A program made the position numbers and the translations under genes. Below are positions 18,600 through 27,245 of a stretch of 53,591 nt of DNA, piece after piece. This DNA is from CAYFMP01 sp964344215 (GTDB lineage Bacteria > Pseudomonadota > Alphaproteobacteria > Rhodospirillales > Casp-alpha2), in NCBI GenBank assembly GCA_964344215.1, contig CAYFMP010000019.1:1-53591 (forward strand), read 5' to 3'. The notes beneath the pieces were generated by a model, which was not told the DNA's origin, searched no databases, and saw only the letters and a list, made by a program, of their open reading frames with translations. Each line of letters starts with the position of its first letter. The first letter of the stretch is position 1.

Positions 18600-18621
18600 T
18601 ATTCAATTGTTTACTTGAATA
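18600..18621. promoter_or_regulatory. Dyad TATTCAA-N8-TTGAATA, possible operator
   Basis: Two perfect 7-base arms (18600-18606 and 18615-18621) flank 8 bases in an AT-rich promoter-like region upstream of the first gene of the minus-strand cluster. ATTC...GAAT dyads are typical of ArsR-family sulfide or redox sensors such as BigR and SqrR, recalled from memory. No such regulator is encoded nearby, so the match is suggestive only. Confidence 0.4.
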
Positions 18622-18732
18622 CTTTAATAGAAAATGGGGGCTGAGGTCAAGGGTTTGGCCCATGTCGCGATGTCCGCTGTGAGTCGAGGCCACATGTCCC
18701 ATCAAAATGACGATGACTCGTTCAACCGTTTC

Positions 18733-18798
18733 CTAGAGCGGCTTCCGATCGGATGGAATCGGTGAACGGTTCCAACCGATCGGATTGCAGCGCTCTAA
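18733..18798. repeat. TAGAGC-type intergenic inverted repeat, copy 2
   Basis: CTAGAGCGGCTTCCGATCGG pairs imperfectly with CCGATCGGATTGCAGCGCTCT. A second nested pair, GGAATCGG with CCGTTCC-like sequence, lies inside. It is in non-coding DNA between two minus-strand genes. Confidence 0.6.
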
Positions 18799-18950
18799 TT
18801 CATTGAAAAATAGAGCGAGTAGATCGGATATTGCTCTGGTCAGCCGCTTTCGATCACCAAGGGGACGATATCGACAGCCAGCCGGCGAACGCCGTTGCAA
18901 CGCTATACGGCAAGCGGCGAATACGCGGACGACTGGACGATGGTGGAGGC

Positions 18951-19385
18951 TTACTTGCCGAGCGGCATGGTGTAACAGACGGCATCGCCTTCAAGCACGA
19001 CGGTGCCGTCGTCACGGACGACACGGGTCTGAAGCTCCGTGATCGGCTTGTCGGGGCGCACCTTAGTGACTTCGACCTCGCCGGTGATGGTGTTGCCGGG
19101 ATGAACCGGCGCCTTGAAACTCCAGTTGACCTGCAGGAACACGGTGCCGGGACCCGGCAGGTCCTCGGCGACGACGGCGTTGAGGATGGCGCTGGTGATC
19201 CCACCCTGGACGACGATGCCGCCGAAAGGGGTCGCCCGGGCGGCTTCCTCGTCGTAGTGCAAGGGGTTGTAGTCGCCGCTGATTTCGGTGAACAGCTCGA
19301 TGTCACCGTCGGCCACCTTCCTCGACCTGAGAGCGGTTTGACCGACCTCCGGCATCCCGTTCGGCCATACGTCGTTCGCTGTCAC
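18951..19385 (-). CDS. MaoC-like (R)-specific enoyl-CoA hydratase
   Basis: A 144 aa hot-dog-fold protein with the hydratase-2 motif region GDYNPLHYDEEAARATPFGG, in which the Asp and His are the catalytic pair, followed by IVVQGGITSAIL. Such enzymes hydrate trans-2-enoyl-CoA to the (R)-3-hydroxyacyl-CoA (PhaJ-like). The start is GTG at 19385 with a strong GAGGGAGAGGG site just upstream. It stands alone, so its pathway is unknown; fatty-acid or polyhydroxyalkanoate metabolism is likely. Confidence 0.85.
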   Translation of the reverse strand: MTANDVWPNGMPEVGQTALRSRKVADGDIELFTEISGDYNPLHYDEEAARATPFGGIVVQGGITSAILNAVVAEDLPGPGTVFLQVNWSFKAPVHPGNTITGEVEVTKVRPDKPITELQTRVVRDDGTVVLEGDAVCYTMPLGK

Positions 19386-19881
19386 GATCCCTCTCCCTCG
19401 GTGTTTCGTGTCTCCCGAGCCGAACCTAGAGCACTATCCGGCTGATTGGAACCATTTGACCGGGACGAATTTGCGTCGTGGCCAGGCGCGCTTGGCCTGG
19501 CGATGCGACCCATCTTCGAACAAGCGCAACGCCGCCACGGCGCAAAGGCGCCCGGCCTGCGGTAGGGCAAATCGCCTCCCCGCGGGCGTTGCGACGCTCG
19601 CCCGATGTCCCACATCGCGCCCCGGGGGTCACCGGGGCCGCCCCCCGACAGCAGAAAGACGGGGACACCCCGTGGCCGCGCCTGCCCGGAAACGCGATCA
19701 CTTGCGGCGATAGGTCGGCCGAGGATCGGAGGCGGGAAAACAAGAAGCCAAAGCTGAGCGCTTGGCGAAGAAGTGGCAAGTAAAGTATCCTAACGAATTC
19801 CCGTTTTGTTTGTTAAGCGATAAAAAGATCGACATACGGTGAGGGACAACATCTCGATACTTGGCGGAGTGTTTGTGCGCA
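19386..19881. other. Gene-less interval of 496 bases with GC-rich short hairpins
   Basis: From 19427 the sequence starts with TAGAGC like the dispersed repeats, then shows several short dyads: CCAGGC...GCCTGG near 19488, CGATGT-CCC-ACATCG near 19602 and CGGGGACACCCCG near 19662. Neither strand gives a protein with family resemblance. It may be a longer member of the repeat family or an RNA gene. From about 19770 the DNA is AT-rich and probably holds the promoter of the gene at 19882. Confidence 0.5.
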
Positions 19882-20304
19882 ATGAATGACAAGGATAGAG
19901 GCGGTTCCACTCAACTAAAGAAGACCCGTTTCACGGCGAATGCCGTCATCTTCGAAGAGGGAGAAAGGGGCAACGCGGCTTACATCATTCGCTCGGGCAA
20001 GGTAGAGATCCGCAAGGGGGTTCATGGCTCCAACCCCCAGCGATTGGCCGAATTGGGAAAGGGAGACGTGTTGGGCGAGTTGGCCTTGTTCGACAACCGT
20101 CCGCGCATGGCGTCGGCCATTGCGCTGACGGATGTCGAGGTGATCGAAATGCCTACGGAGGAATTTCTGGAAAGGCTATCGACCATGGATCCGGCAATGA
20201 AAGGCATGGTGCTAACGATGGTTTCGAGGGTCCGAAAAATGGCCGACGAGTTCATGCGGCGGAAAGCCGAAATGAACTGGGCAAAATGGAAAAAGTCGGA
20301 GTAA
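19882..20304 (+). CDS. Cyclic-nucleotide-binding domain protein
   Basis: A 140 aa protein consisting of one cNMP-binding beta-roll: VIFEEGERGNAAYIIRSGKVEI, then the phosphate-binding cassette GDVLGELALFDNRPRMASAIA, which has the Glu and Arg expected of a ligand-binding site. A C-terminal Lys-rich helix follows instead of a Crp DNA-binding domain, so it is not a classical transcription factor. ATG at 19882 is chosen; an in-frame TTG at 19861 would add 7 residues, and the GGAG between them suits neither well. Confidence 0.82.
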   Translation: MNDKDRGGSTQLKKTRFTANAVIFEEGERGNAAYIIRSGKVEIRKGVHGSNPQRLAELGKGDVLGELALFDNRPRMASAIALTDVEVIEMPTEEFLERLSTMDPAMKGMVLTMVSRVRKMADEFMRRKAEMNWAKWKKSE

Positions 20305-20490
20305 TCGCGACATCGCAAACCGGTTGGCCGCCGCGATTGTCGGATGCCAATTTGCATCATGTGTTTGCACCGCGATGCCCGTTTCGGGTCAAGAGCGGGA
20401 ACTCTTCGGTAAACTCGATTGCGTCCGGTAACGGGGGTGTTGCGGACTCGGATGGCGCGGAAACGAACACCGAATCTCTGAAGCCGTGAC

Positions 20491-21201
20491 CTAGAGGATC
20501 TCCAAAAAGTTGTCGTAAAGCCGTTTGGCGTTGCGCCGGAAGTCGGCCAGGTTGTCGGCGACGGCGCGGTCCAGCTCGGCAAGGGCGCCGGGACCGAGGG
20601 TTCGCTCCAGCGCCGCCTCGTAGGCCGGTATGCGGCCCCAGTCGGCAACGGTGTCGGAGGTCGGTTCCAGGTGGTACTGGAAACCGTAGGCCCGTTCCGC
20701 CGCCTTCATGGCCTGGACCGAGCAGACCGACGATGCGGCGAGACTCGTCGCTCCGTCGGGCAGCCGGGTGACCTCGGCGCCGTGCCATTGCAGGCAGAGC
20801 GCCTGTGCGTCCAGGCCCTCGAGCAACGGATCGGCGCGGCCGGCTTCCGTCAGTTCGATCTCGAGGACGCCGACCTCCGGCGCCGGCATCGGACCGACCG
20901 CGCCGCCCAACGCGTCGGCCAGCAATTGGTGGCCGAGGCAGAAGCCGAGAAACGGCAGGCCGCGTTCGACGACGGCCTGGCGGATCGCCGCTTTCTCTTC
21001 GACGAGCCAGGGATGGGCGTCCTCTTCCCAGACGTCCATCGGTCCGCCCATCACCCACAACGCATCGTAAGCGTCGAACGGCGGAATCGGCTCGCCGGCG
21101 TCCAGCTCGACCGTGTCCCAGGCGATTCCGTCGGCCGCCATGAACTCCCGGAAAACGCCCGGATGTTCGACATCAATATGTTGAAAGACAAGGAACTTCA
21201 T
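20491..21201 (-). CDS. GMP-synthase-like class I glutamine amidotransferase
   Basis: A 236 aa class I amidotransferase domain protein with the nucleophile elbow GFCLGHQLLADALGG (Cys) and the His-x-Glu pair in GFQYHLEPT, plus the oxyanion region MGGPMDVWEED. It has no synthetase domain, as in the standalone YfeJ-like group, which may hydrolyse gamma-glutamyl or other amides. I chose the ATG at 21201 because MKFLVFQH begins the family region. It is divergent from the acyl-CoA synthetase gene, 72 bases apart. Confidence 0.85.
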   Translation of the reverse strand: MKFLVFQHIDVEHPGVFREFMAADGIAWDTVELDAGEPIPPFDAYDALWVMGGPMDVWEEDAHPWLVEEKAAIRQAVVERGLPFLGFCLGHQLLADALGGAVGPMPAPEVGVLEIELTEAGRADPLLEGLDAQALCLQWHGAEVTRLPDGATSLAASSVCSVQAMKAAERAYGFQYHLEPTSDTVADWGRIPAYEAALERTLGPGALAELDRAVADNLADFRRNAKRLYDNFLEIL

Positions 21202-21273
21202 GCTTGTGATCCGCTTTCTCCCATATCCCAATCATGCTATTTGTCAAAAGAAATCGATGGGGAGGACGCGTCG

Positions 21274-22958
21274 TTGAGCGCGGACGGAATTTTCGACCGG
21301 CATCTGGACCGCAACCCGGCCAACCACCAGCCGCAGACGCCGCTGAGCCTGCTGGCCTGGGCGGCCGCCGTCTACCCTGGGAAGACCGCCGTCATCCACG
21401 GTAATACGACCTACACCTATGCCGAGTTTGCCGAACGTTGCCGGCGGCTGGCCTCGGCCTTGTCGGCTCGCGGCATCGGCCGCGGCGACACGGTGGCGGT
21501 GATGTCGCCCAACGCGCCGCCGATGCTGGAGGCCCATTACGGGGTGCCGATGACCGGCGCCGTTCTGAACGCCTTGAACTTTCGCCTCGACGCCGCCACC
21601 ATCGCGTTCATCCTCGAACACGGCGAGGCCAAGGCGCTGATCACGGATCGCGAGCTGTCGCCGGTCATCAGTCGAGCGCTGGACATCCTCGGACGCGACA
21701 TTCTGGTCGTCGATTGCGACGACCCGCTGGCCGAGGGCGGCGAGCTGTTGGGCGAGACCACCTACGAGGCTTTCCTGGAGGGCGGCGATCCCGGCTTCGA
21801 GCCGCGCTTGCCCGACGACGAGTGGCGGGCCATCAGCCTCAACTACACGTCGGGCACCACTGGTAACCCGAAGGGCGTCGTCTACCACCACCGCGGCGCC
21901 TTCCTCAACGCCCTCGGCAACGCCCTGGTGTTCGGCCTGAATAGGCACTCGGTCTACCTCTGGACCCTGCCGATGTTCCACTGCAACGGCTGGTGCTACA
22001 CCTGGGGGGTGACGGCGGTCGGTGGCACCCACGTCTGCCTGCGCAAGGTCGACCCGGCGCTGATCTTCCCGATGATCGCCGAACACGGCGTCACCCACAT
22101 GTGCGGGGCGCCGATCGTCTTGAACATGCTGGTCCACGCGCCTGAAGAGGTGAAGACGGAGTTCGGGCGCACCATCGAGGTGGCGACCGGCGGCGCCGCA
22201 CCGCCGAGCGTNNNNNNNNNNCCGCCATCAGGGTCGCGACCATCAGAGCGATGGCGCCGAGCGTCGTCATCGCCGGCATGGAGCGCTTGGGATTCCACGT
22301 CACCCACCTCTACGGGCTCACCGAATCCTACGGCCCCTCCACCTTCTGCGCCTGGCAGGACGAATGGGACGGCCTCGACGCGGGCGGTCGCGCCGCCCGG
22401 ATGGCGCGCCAAGGCGTGCGTTATCCGACGCTTTCCGACCAGGCGGTCATGAACCCGGAAACCATGCAGGCCGTTCCGGCCGACGGCGAGACCATCGGCG
22501 AGCTGATGCTGAGGGGCCACACCATCATGAAGGGGTACCTGAAGAACCCCGACGCCAGCCGGGCCGCTTTCGAGGGCGGCTGGTTCCACACCGGCGACCT
22601 CGGCGTCCTGCATGCCGACGGCTACGTCGAGATCAAGGACCGCTCCAAGGACATCATCATTACCGGCGGCGAGAACGTCTCCAGCCTGGAGATCGAGGAG
22701 TGCCTCTACAAGCACCCGGAGGTGATGGAGGCCGCCGTCGTCGCCAAGCCCGACGACAAGTGGGGCGAGACGCCGTGCGCCTTCGTCACCTTGAAGCCCG
22801 GCGTCGACGAGGTTGCCGACGCCGATATCATCCAGTGGTGCCGAGACCACATGGCCCATTTCAAGGCGCCGAAGACGGTGGTGTTCGGGCCGCTGCCCAA
22901 GACCTCGACCGGTAAGATCCAGAAATACGTGCTGCGTGAGCGGGCCGGGGAGTTGTGA
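21274..22958 (+). CDS. Acyl-CoA synthetase (AMP-forming), split by an assembly gap
   Basis: Activates a carboxylic acid to its acyl-CoA via an acyl-adenylate. The left part shows YTSGTTGNPKGV (ATP loop) and WTLPMFHCNGW; the right part shows YGLTESYGP, TGDLGV, GGENVSSLEIEE and KTSTGKIQKY. This is a complete medium-chain synthetase of the LvaE-like group, about 545 aa once repaired. TTG at 21274 with GGGGAGG 8 bases upstream is the likely start; no in-frame ATG is suitable. Ten N and a duplicated stretch at 22212-22264 break the frame. Removing exactly those 53 bases restores it, so the gene is probably intact in the organism. It heads the operon 21274-27245. Confidence 0.85.
22212..22264. other. 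Scaffold gap with an unmerged contig overlap
   Basis: Ten N (22212-22221) are followed by about 43 bases that read AIRVATIRAMAPSV in frame. This is a corrupted copy of the TIEVATGGAAPPSV encoded just left of the N. The two contigs very likely overlap and were not merged, so the extra bases are not real sequence. Confidence 0.85.
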
Positions 22959-22962
22959 GACG

Positions 22963-23733
22963 GTGAGCAACGATCGTTTTTCCCTCGATGGCCGCGTCGC
23001 CCTGGTAACGGGTGCGTCCGGTGGCTTGGGCCGGCATTTCGCCGAGACCCTGGCCGGCGTCGGCGCCACCGTCGCCGTCGCCGCCAGACGTGCCGACAAG
23101 GTCGCCGAGACGGTAGCGCTGATCGAGGAGGCCGGCGGCCGCGCGTTCGCGGTCGAAATCGACGTCACCGACGAGAGATCGATAGCCGCCGCCTTCGACG
23201 CCGCCGAAAAGGAAGCCGGCGCGGTGACGGTGCTTGTCAACAACGCCGGCATCGCCAACCGCGCCCCGTCGCTGGACACCACCGAGAAGGAATGGCGTCA
23301 GGTCATCGACACCAACCTGACCGGTGCCTGGGCGGTATCGCTGGAGGCCGCCAAACGGATGATCGCCGCCGAGGCCGGCGGCTCCATCGTCAACATCGCC
23401 TCCATCCTGGGCTTCCGGGTGCGGCCCGGTATCGCGCCTTATGCGATCTCCAAGGCCGGTGTCGTGCAGATGACAAAGGCGTTGGCGCTGGAGTGGGCGC
23501 GTTTCGGGATCCGAGTCAATGCGCTGGCGCCGGGCTATATCGAAACCGACATGAACCGCGAGTTCCTGACGAGCGACTACGGGCAAAAGCTGATCGAGCG
23601 CATCCCGCAGCGCCGCACCGGCGACATGGCCGACTTGGACGTGCCGCTTTTGTTGCTGGCCTCCGAGGCCGGCGCCTACATGACCGGCTCCGTCATCCCG
23701 ATCGACGGCGGCCATCTGGTCAACTCGCTGTAG
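22963..23733 (+). CDS. Short-chain dehydrogenase/reductase (LvaD-like position)
   Basis: A 256 aa classical SDR with the cofactor loop TGASGGLG, the NNAG motif (VLVNNAG), the catalytic Ser in NIASILG and the YAISK catalytic pair, ending in IPIDGGH. GTG at 22963 starts 5 bases after the synthetase stop. In the levulinate pathway an SDR reduces the 4-keto acyl-CoA to the 4-hydroxy acyl-CoA. The gene set here suggests the same role, but the substrate is not shown by the sequence. Confidence 0.88.
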   Translation: MSNDRFSLDGRVALVTGASGGLGRHFAETLAGVGATVAVAARRADKVAETVALIEEAGGRAFAVEIDVTDERSIAAAFDAAEKEAGAVTVLVNNAGIANRAPSLDTTEKEWRQVIDTNLTGAWAVSLEAAKRMIAAEAGGSIVNIASILGFRVRPGIAPYAISKAGVVQMTKALALEWARFGIRVNALAPGYIETDMNREFLTSDYGQKLIERIPQRRTGDMADLDVPLLLLASEAGAYMTGSVIPIDGGHLVNSL

Positions 23734-23750
23734 GAGGGAGACGCGGAGCG

Positions 23751-24662
23751 ATGCCGCACGCCCCGGCCGCCGACGGCGTCAGTCTGTATTTCGAGGATAC
23801 CGGCTCCGGCCCGCCGGTGCTGTTCCTGCACGAGTACGCCGGCGAGGCGGCGAGCTGGCGCGGCCAGGTGGCGGCGCTCGAAGGCACGTACCGCTGTATT
23901 GTCACGGCGGCCCGCGGCTACCCCGGCTCCGACGTGCCCGAGAACGAGGACGCCTACGGCCAGGACATCGCGATCAATGATGCCGTCGCCGTCCTCGATG
24001 ATCTGGACCTCGAGCGCGCCCATGTCGTGGGCCTCAGCATGGGGGCCTATACGGCGCTGCGCGTGGCCCTCGCGCACCCCGGGCGGGTCGCCTCGGTGGT
24101 GGCGGCCAGCGGCGGCGCCGGCTCGTTGCCGGCGACCCGCTCGGCGTTCGTTGCCGAGGCGTTGCGGACGGCCGGCAACATCCTCGCCGATGGAACCGTT
24201 CCGGCCGAGGCGCTGGCCTCGGGGCCGACCCGCGTCCAGTACCGGGCCAAGGACCCGGCCGGCTGGGCCGCGTTCCGCGATGCGTTCGCCGGACACGACC
24301 CGATCGGCGCCGCCCTGACGCTCAAGCAAGTGCAAGCGGCGCGGCCGTCGCTCTACGAATTCGAGACTGCCTTCAGGGAAGTCGAGATTCCGGTGCTGCT
24401 GATGGTCGGCGACGAGGACGACCCCTGCCTCGACGTCAACCTGTTCCTGAAACGCACCATCCCGACGGCCGGGCTGTTGGTGTTTGCGAAGAGCGGGCAC
24501 CTTTTGAACCTGGAGGAACCGGAGCGCTTCAACCGGGCGCTGCTGGATTTCCTTGAAGCCGTCGGGCAAGGTAAGTGGGAACCGCGCGCCACAGACGCCG
24601 ACCCCAACCGGGGCTCGCTGTCCGGCGCCGTGCTCGACGGCCACAACCCGTCCGCCGTATAG
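23751..24662 (+). CDS. Alpha/beta hydrolase
   Basis: A 303 aa alpha/beta hydrolase with the nucleophile elbow GLSMGAY (Ser96), a late Asp in VGDEDDPC and His in KSGHLLNLEEP. The oxyanion region reads LHEYAG rather than the common HGxxG. It ends with an extra tail of about 35 residues. The operon position between SDR and acyl-CoA dehydrogenase suggests an ester, lactone or thioester substrate feeding the pathway. AGGAGGGAG precedes the ATG at 23751. Confidence 0.82.
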   Translation: MPHAPAADGVSLYFEDTGSGPPVLFLHEYAGEAASWRGQVAALEGTYRCIVTAARGYPGSDVPENEDAYGQDIAINDAVAVLDDLDLERAHVVGLSMGAYTALRVALAHPGRVASVVAASGGAGSLPATRSAFVAEALRTAGNILADGTVPAEALASGPTRVQYRAKDPAGWAAFRDAFAGHDPIGAALTLKQVQAARPSLYEFETAFREVEIPVLLMVGDEDDPCLDVNLFLKRTIPTAGLLVFAKSGHLLNLEEPERFNRALLDFLEAVGQGKWEPRATDADPNRGSLSGAVLDGHNPSAV

Positions 24663-24674
24663 AGGATCGAGCCG

Positions 24675-25874
24675 ATGGACTTCACCCTGGCCCCCGAAGT
24701 GGAAGAGACGCGCCAGCGCATCCGCGCCTTCGTCGAAGCGCGCATCCTGCCGCTTGAAGAAGACCCGGCCAGCTTCGATAGCCACGAGAACGTCCGCGAA
24801 GAGCTGCTCGAGGACCTGCGCGCCAAGGCCCGCGGCGAAGGCCTGTGGGCGCTTTCGATGCCGAAGGAGCGCGGCGGCGGCGGCTTCGACACGGTCGGCA
24901 TGGCGGCCTGTTACGAGGAGATGGCGCGCTCTATCTTCGGGCCCGTCGTCTTCAACGCCGCCGCCCCCGACGACGGCAACATGGTGGTCCTGAACCGGGT
25001 CGCCAGCGAGACCCAGAAGGACAAATGGCTGCAACCGATCATCGACGGCCGTGTGCGCTCCGCCATCGTCATGACCGAGCCGCATCCCGGCGCCGGTTCC
25101 GACCCGGCCGGCATGATGCAGACCACCGCCGAGAGGAACGGCGATGCCTGGGTCGTCAAGGGCCGCAAGTGGTTCATCACCGGGGCCGAGGCGGCCGAGC
25201 ATTTCATCCTGCTGGCCCGTACCTCGGAAGAGCCTCGGCGCGAGCTGACGGCGTTCCTGTTCCACCGGGACCAGCCCGGCTGGGAGATCGTGCGCCGCAT
25301 CCCGATCATGGGCCCGGAAGAGCACGGCGGCCATTGCGAGCTTTCCTTCGACGGCCTCGAAATCCCCGACGACAACCGCCTGATGGACGAGGGGCGCGGC
25401 ATGAAGTGCGTGCAGATCAGGCTCGGCACGGCGCGCCTCACCCATTGCATGCGGTGGCTCGGCATGGCCAAGCGGGCGCTGGAGATTTCCGGCGCCTACG
25501 TGGCCGAGCGCGAGGCTTTCGGCACCAAGCTGGCCGAGCGCGAGAGCGTGCGGTTGATGCAGGGCGAGGCGGCGATGGCCATCCACACCGGCCGGCTCTT
25601 GGTCATGCACGCCGCCTGGAAGCTCAGCCAAGGCGACATGGCCAGGAAAGAGGTGTCGATGGCCAAGGTCGCCGTCGCCGACACCCTGCACCTAGCGGTC
25701 GACACAGCGGTCCAGCTGTGCGGCGCCAAGGGTTATTCGAAGGACACCTTGCTTGAGTGGATGTACCGCTACGCCCGCCAGGCCCGCCTCGTCGACGGTG
25801 CCTCCGAGGTCCACAAGATGGTGTTGGCCGGGTTCTTTCAGAGAGAAGGGCTGGAATTCTGGTCGTGGGGTTAG
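24675..25874 (+). CDS. Acyl-CoA dehydrogenase (LvaC/ACAD11-like position)
   Basis: A 399 aa flavoprotein of the acyl-CoA dehydrogenase family: SAIVMTEPHPGAGSDP and WFITGAEAAEHFI in the middle beta domain, then REAFGTKLAE, QLCGAKGYSKDT and a C-terminal RLVDGASEVHK. Related proteins act beside APH-like kinases on 4-hydroxyacyl-CoA. In those systems the enzyme helps turn the 4-phospho acyl-CoA into the enoyl-CoA. The next gene overlaps by 10 bases, a sign of a coupled product. Confidence 0.9.
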   Translation: MDFTLAPEVEETRQRIRAFVEARILPLEEDPASFDSHENVREELLEDLRAKARGEGLWALSMPKERGGGGFDTVGMAACYEEMARSIFGPVVFNAAAPDDGNMVVLNRVASETQKDKWLQPIIDGRVRSAIVMTEPHPGAGSDPAGMMQTTAERNGDAWVVKGRKWFITGAEAAEHFILLARTSEEPRRELTAFLFHRDQPGWEIVRRIPIMGPEEHGGHCELSFDGLEIPDDNRLMDEGRGMKCVQIRLGTARLTHCMRWLGMAKRALEISGAYVAEREAFGTKLAERESVRLMQGEAAMAIHTGRLLVMHAAWKLSQGDMARKEVSMAKVAVADTLHLAVDTAVQLCGAKGYSKDTLLEWMYRYARQARLVDGASEVHKMVLAGFFQREGLEFWSWG

Positions 25875-26881
25875 AGGCGGCCGAGATCATCAGCCCGCTA
25901 AGGGACTACATCGCGTCCGTCGCCGGCTGCGAGGTCGAGGTCGGCCGTCTCGAGCGCTTGTCGGGCGGCGCCATCCAGGAGAACTGGGCGCTCGATGTGG
26001 CGGTCGCGGCCGGCGCGTGGGCCGGCGATCACCGGCTGGTCCTGCGCCGCGACGCCAAATCGGCGGTCCGGACCAGCCACGGGCGCGTGGACGAGTTCCG
26101 GCTGCTGAAGGCGGCGTACGAGGCCGGCGTCAGGGTCCCCGAACCGTGTTTCGCCTGCGACGATCCGGACGTTCTCGGCGGGCCGTTCTTCCTGATGCAT
26201 CGGATCGACGGAGTCGCCGCCGGACACAAGCTGGTGCGGCAGCCGGAAAACCCGGAGCTGGTCCGCGAACTCGGCCGCCAACTGGCCCGCATCCACGCCA
26301 TCGACCCGGCCCGGGCCGGGCTCGATTTTCTGGGCGCGCCGCCGGAATACCCGGCCAAGGCCGCCGTCGAGCGCTACATGGCGCATATCGACGCGCTCTC
26401 CGTCGCCCGTCCGGTGCTCGAGTGGGCGATGATCTGGCTGGCCGACAATTCGTATCCGCCGGGCGAGGCGGTACTATGCCACCGCGATTTCAGGACCGGC
26501 AACTACTTGGTCGACGACGGCCGGCTGGCCGCTATTCTCGACTGGGAGTTCGCCGGTTGGGGCGACGCGCTCGAGGACATCGCCTGGTTCTGCGCCAAGT
26601 GCTGGCGGTTCCGGGCCGATCGGCGCGAAGCCGGTGGCATCGCCGGGCGCGAGCCGTTCTACGAAGGCTACGAGGCGGAATCGGGCCGCGCCATCGACCG
26701 CCGGGCCGTCGCCTACTGGGAGGTGATGGCGCATCTGCGCTGGGCGGTGATCGCCGCCCAGCAGGCCGAACGGCACGTCTCGGGCGAAGAGCCGTCGCTG
26801 GAACTGGCGCTGACCGCCCACGTCATCCCGGAGTTGGAGTTGGAGATACTGGAAATGACCAGGGAGTCGGACCTTGCGTGA
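25865..26881 (+). CDS. APH-family kinase, probable 4-hydroxyacyl-CoA kinase (LvaA-like)
   Basis: A 338 aa aminoglycoside-phosphotransferase-fold kinase with the catalytic motif CHRDFRTGNYLV (Asp208) and the metal-binding ILDWEFAGWGD (Asp226). The start is GTG at 25865, inside the end of the dehydrogenase gene; the open frame upstream has no family similarity. Neighbouring acyl-CoA dehydrogenase and DUF6285-like genes match the LvaA-LvaB-LvaC module, which phosphorylates 4-hydroxyvaleryl-CoA, and the human ACAD10/11 fusion. Antibiotic modification is therefore unlikely. Confidence 0.85.
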   Translation: MGLEAAEIISPLRDYIASVAGCEVEVGRLERLSGGAIQENWALDVAVAAGAWAGDHRLVLRRDAKSAVRTSHGRVDEFRLLKAAYEAGVRVPEPCFACDDPDVLGGPFFLMHRIDGVAAGHKLVRQPENPELVRELGRQLARIHAIDPARAGLDFLGAPPEYPAKAAVERYMAHIDALSVARPVLEWAMIWLADNSYPPGEAVLCHRDFRTGNYLVDDGRLAAILDWEFAGWGDALEDIAWFCAKCWRFRADRREAGGIAGREPFYEGYEAESGRAIDRRAVAYWEVMAHLRWAVIAAQQAERHVSGEEPSLELALTAHVIPELELEILEMTRESDLA

Positions 26882-27245
26882 ACGCCCGTCGGGACGGGAC
26901 TTGCTCGACATCGCGGCTGAGGCCGAGGCCGAGGACCTGTCGGACGCTCCGGATCGCGCCCGCTACCGCGACCTGATGGTGGCCAACGCGCGGGCCATCG
27001 CCGCCAGGCAAGCCGAAGCCGGCGACGGGCCGGAAGGCGAAGAACTCGCCGAGCTGCGCAGACTGCTCGGCAAGGATGGCTCGCTGGAGGATCTGCACCG
27101 GCAATTGGCGGCCGGCATTCGCGCCGGGTTCTACCGCCCGGCGGCGCTCGATCACCGCGCCGTTCACGATTTTCTGAAGGGCATCACCCGCCGGAACGTG
27201 TTAGAGAGCAATCCGCGTTACCTCGAAAACAAGGAACAACAATGA
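26874..27245 (+). CDS. DUF6285-like small protein (LvaB-like partner of the kinase)
   Basis: A 123 aa, mostly helical acidic protein. Features are RPSGRDLLDIAAEAEAEDL at the start, RARYRDLMVANARAIAARQAE in the middle and a C-terminal HDFLKGITRRNVLESNPRYLE. It starts with TTG at 26874 after GGGAG and overlaps the kinase stop by 8 bases. In the levulinate system a small protein of this kind (LvaB) is needed for LvaA activity; I place this protein there from memory of that family and its position. Confidence 0.7.
   Translation: MRERPSGRDLLDIAAEAEAEDLSDAPDRARYRDLMVANARAIAARQAEAGDGPEGEELAELRRLLGKDGSLEDLHRQLAAGIRAGFYRPAALDHRAVHDFLKGITRRNVLESNPRYLENKEQQ

Larger units (their letters stand above)
18525..18950. 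other. Gene-less interval of 426 bases
   Basis: No coding frame with family resemblance is seen. The part next to 18524 is AT-rich and carries the dyad at 18600-18621. The middle carries a repeat element at 18733-18798. The rest is the 3' flank of the MaoC-like gene. Confidence 0.6.

Noticed and set aside
21274..22958. A true frameshifted pseudogene of acyl-CoA synthetase.
   Set aside because: The break coincides with N and a duplicated contig edge; removing 53 bases restores frame and motif.
25865..26881. Aminoglycoside resistance kinase.
   Set aside because: Operon context with acyl-CoA dehydrogenase and a DUF6285-like protein fits the 4-hydroxyacyl-CoA kinase group.
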